From positions 1 through 7,331 of the forward strand of contig JAJZXP010000286.1 of NCBI GenBank assembly GCA_021806345.1: 7,331 nt of DNA, read 5' to 3'. The position numbers and the translations under genes are program-made. This document shows positions 7,186 to 7,331 of the stretch, piece after piece. The notes beneath the pieces are model-generated. The model was not told where the DNA came from and did no database searches. It saw nothing but the letters and a program-made list of their open reading frames with translations. Numbering within the stretch: position 1 is the first letter of the stretch; each line of letters opens with the position of its first letter. This DNA is from Thermoplasmata archaeon (lineage in GTDB: Archaea; Thermoplasmatota; Thermoplasmata; Thermoplasmatales; Thermoplasmataceae).

Positions 7186-7199
7186 TATTTTAATTTTTC
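7186..7199 (-). promoter_or_regulatory. BRE/TATA promoter of the transporter operon
   Basis: Reading the minus strand, GAAAAA (7199-7194, BRE-like) is followed by TTAAAATA (7193-7186). The box centre is about 32 bases before the ATG at 7157. Archaeal transcription usually starts about 25 bases downstream, near 7163, leaving a leader of only a few bases. This is the only good TATA-like element seen before dppB, and no equally good internal promoter was noticed in the operon. Confidence 0.55.
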
Positions 7200-7203
7200 C
7201 GTG

Positions 7204-7237
7204 TTATCAGTATCTCCGAAGATAATTATCTGAATAA
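7204..7237 (+). promoter_or_regulatory. Nested palindromes upstream of the operon promoter, possible operator
   Basis: The core is a perfect 12-base palindrome AGATAATTATCT at 7220-7231. Next to it, TATCT (7211-7215) and AGATA (7220-7224) form a second inverted pair with a 4-base gap. The outer arms TTATCAG (7204-7210) and CTGAATAA (7230-7237) nearly match as inverted repeats. The block lies just upstream of the operon's TATA/BRE and between the two divergent promoters, a typical place for an activator or shared regulator. AT-rich DNA makes short palindromes common, so the role is inference. Confidence 0.35.
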
Positions 7238-7270
7238 TACAATAATTCATTCTTAGCTTCCACGAATCGA

Positions 7271-7288
7271 ACAAAATATTTATTTATA
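7271..7288 (+). promoter_or_regulatory. BRE/TATA promoter of the divergent gene
   Basis: ACAAAATA (BRE-like) is followed by TTTATTTATA at 7279-7288. The TATA centre is about 31 bases before the ATG at 7315, so the transcript should start near 7310 and be almost leaderless. No ribosome binding site lies between the box and the ATG, which fits leaderless translation. Confidence 0.6.
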
Positions 7289-7294
7289 GCTTTC

Positions 7295-7313
7295 AGATAT
7301 CTATTTGATATCT
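7295..7313 (+). promoter_or_regulatory. Perfect inverted repeat over the predicted start site, possible operator
   Basis: AGATATC (7295-7301), spacer TATTT, then GATATCT (7307-7313) form a perfect 7-base inverted repeat ending one base before the ATG at 7315. A protein bound here would cover the predicted transcription start and block initiation, the usual layout of an archaeal repressor site. Its AGATA/TATCT half-site is shared with the palindrome at 7220-7231. Function is inferred from position and symmetry. Confidence 0.45.
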
Positions 7314-7314
7314 A

Positions 7315-7331
7315 ATGAAAAAGATACCAAT
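7315..7331 (+). CDS. Start of a divergent gene, cut by the window edge
   Basis: Only five full codons are visible, reading MKKIP. The call rests on the TATA box placed as expected for an archaeal promoter and on the ATG directly after the inverted repeat. A lysine-rich N terminus could open a signal peptide, which would fit a substrate-binding protein divergent from its permease operon, but so short a piece cannot show this. Confidence 0.5.

Noticed and set aside
1..7331. tRNA, rRNA, CRISPR array or intact insertion sequence
   Set aside because: No cloverleaf, rRNA-like segment, regularly spaced repeats, transposase or terminal repeats were seen.

Overview
The window looks archaeal and most resembles an acidophilic, peptide-eating euryarchaeon of the Thermoplasmata. 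This is inferred from several signs. The promoters have BRE/TATA boxes placed so close to the start codons that the mRNAs would be nearly leaderless. Internal operon genes carry GGTGA-type ribosome binding sites. The surface protein has ETGL...GT.W repeats rich in N-glycosylation sequons and a C-terminal membrane anchor ending in lysine/arginine. No 16S gene or other taxonomic marker is present, so the assignment is not proven.

Layout. (1) Positions 2-1156, plus strand: the C-terminal 384 codons of an exported, membrane-anchored surface protein whose start lies outside the window. (2) 1157-1488: a gap with T-rich tracts that probably end gene 1, then a coding-like stretch of unknown origin. 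(3) 7157 down to 1489, minus strand: a tight four-gene operon for an Opp/Dpp-type ABC importer. Its order is permease B, permease C with a very large extracellular insertion, a fused two-domain ATPase (DppD-DppF type), and a small three-helix membrane protein of unknown function. The first two junctions are ATGA overlaps and the third is a 17-base overlap, so the genes are almost certainly co-transcribed and translationally coupled. (4) 7158-7314: a compact divergent promoter region with two palindromic sites sharing the half-site AGATA. (5) 7315 onward, plus strand: the first codons of a divergent gene cut by the window edge.

How the parts work together. DppB and DppC form the membrane channel and the fused ATPase powers it. 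Import systems of this class need a substrate-binding protein, and none is encoded inside the operon. It could be the truncated gene 1, which converges on the operon, or the divergent gene at 7315, or lie elsewhere. The most unusual feature is the roughly 440-residue extracellular domain inserted between TM1 and the degenerate GTD motif of the DppC-type permease. It is a plausible glycosylated beta-rich (perhaps propeller) receptor or docking domain built into the channel.
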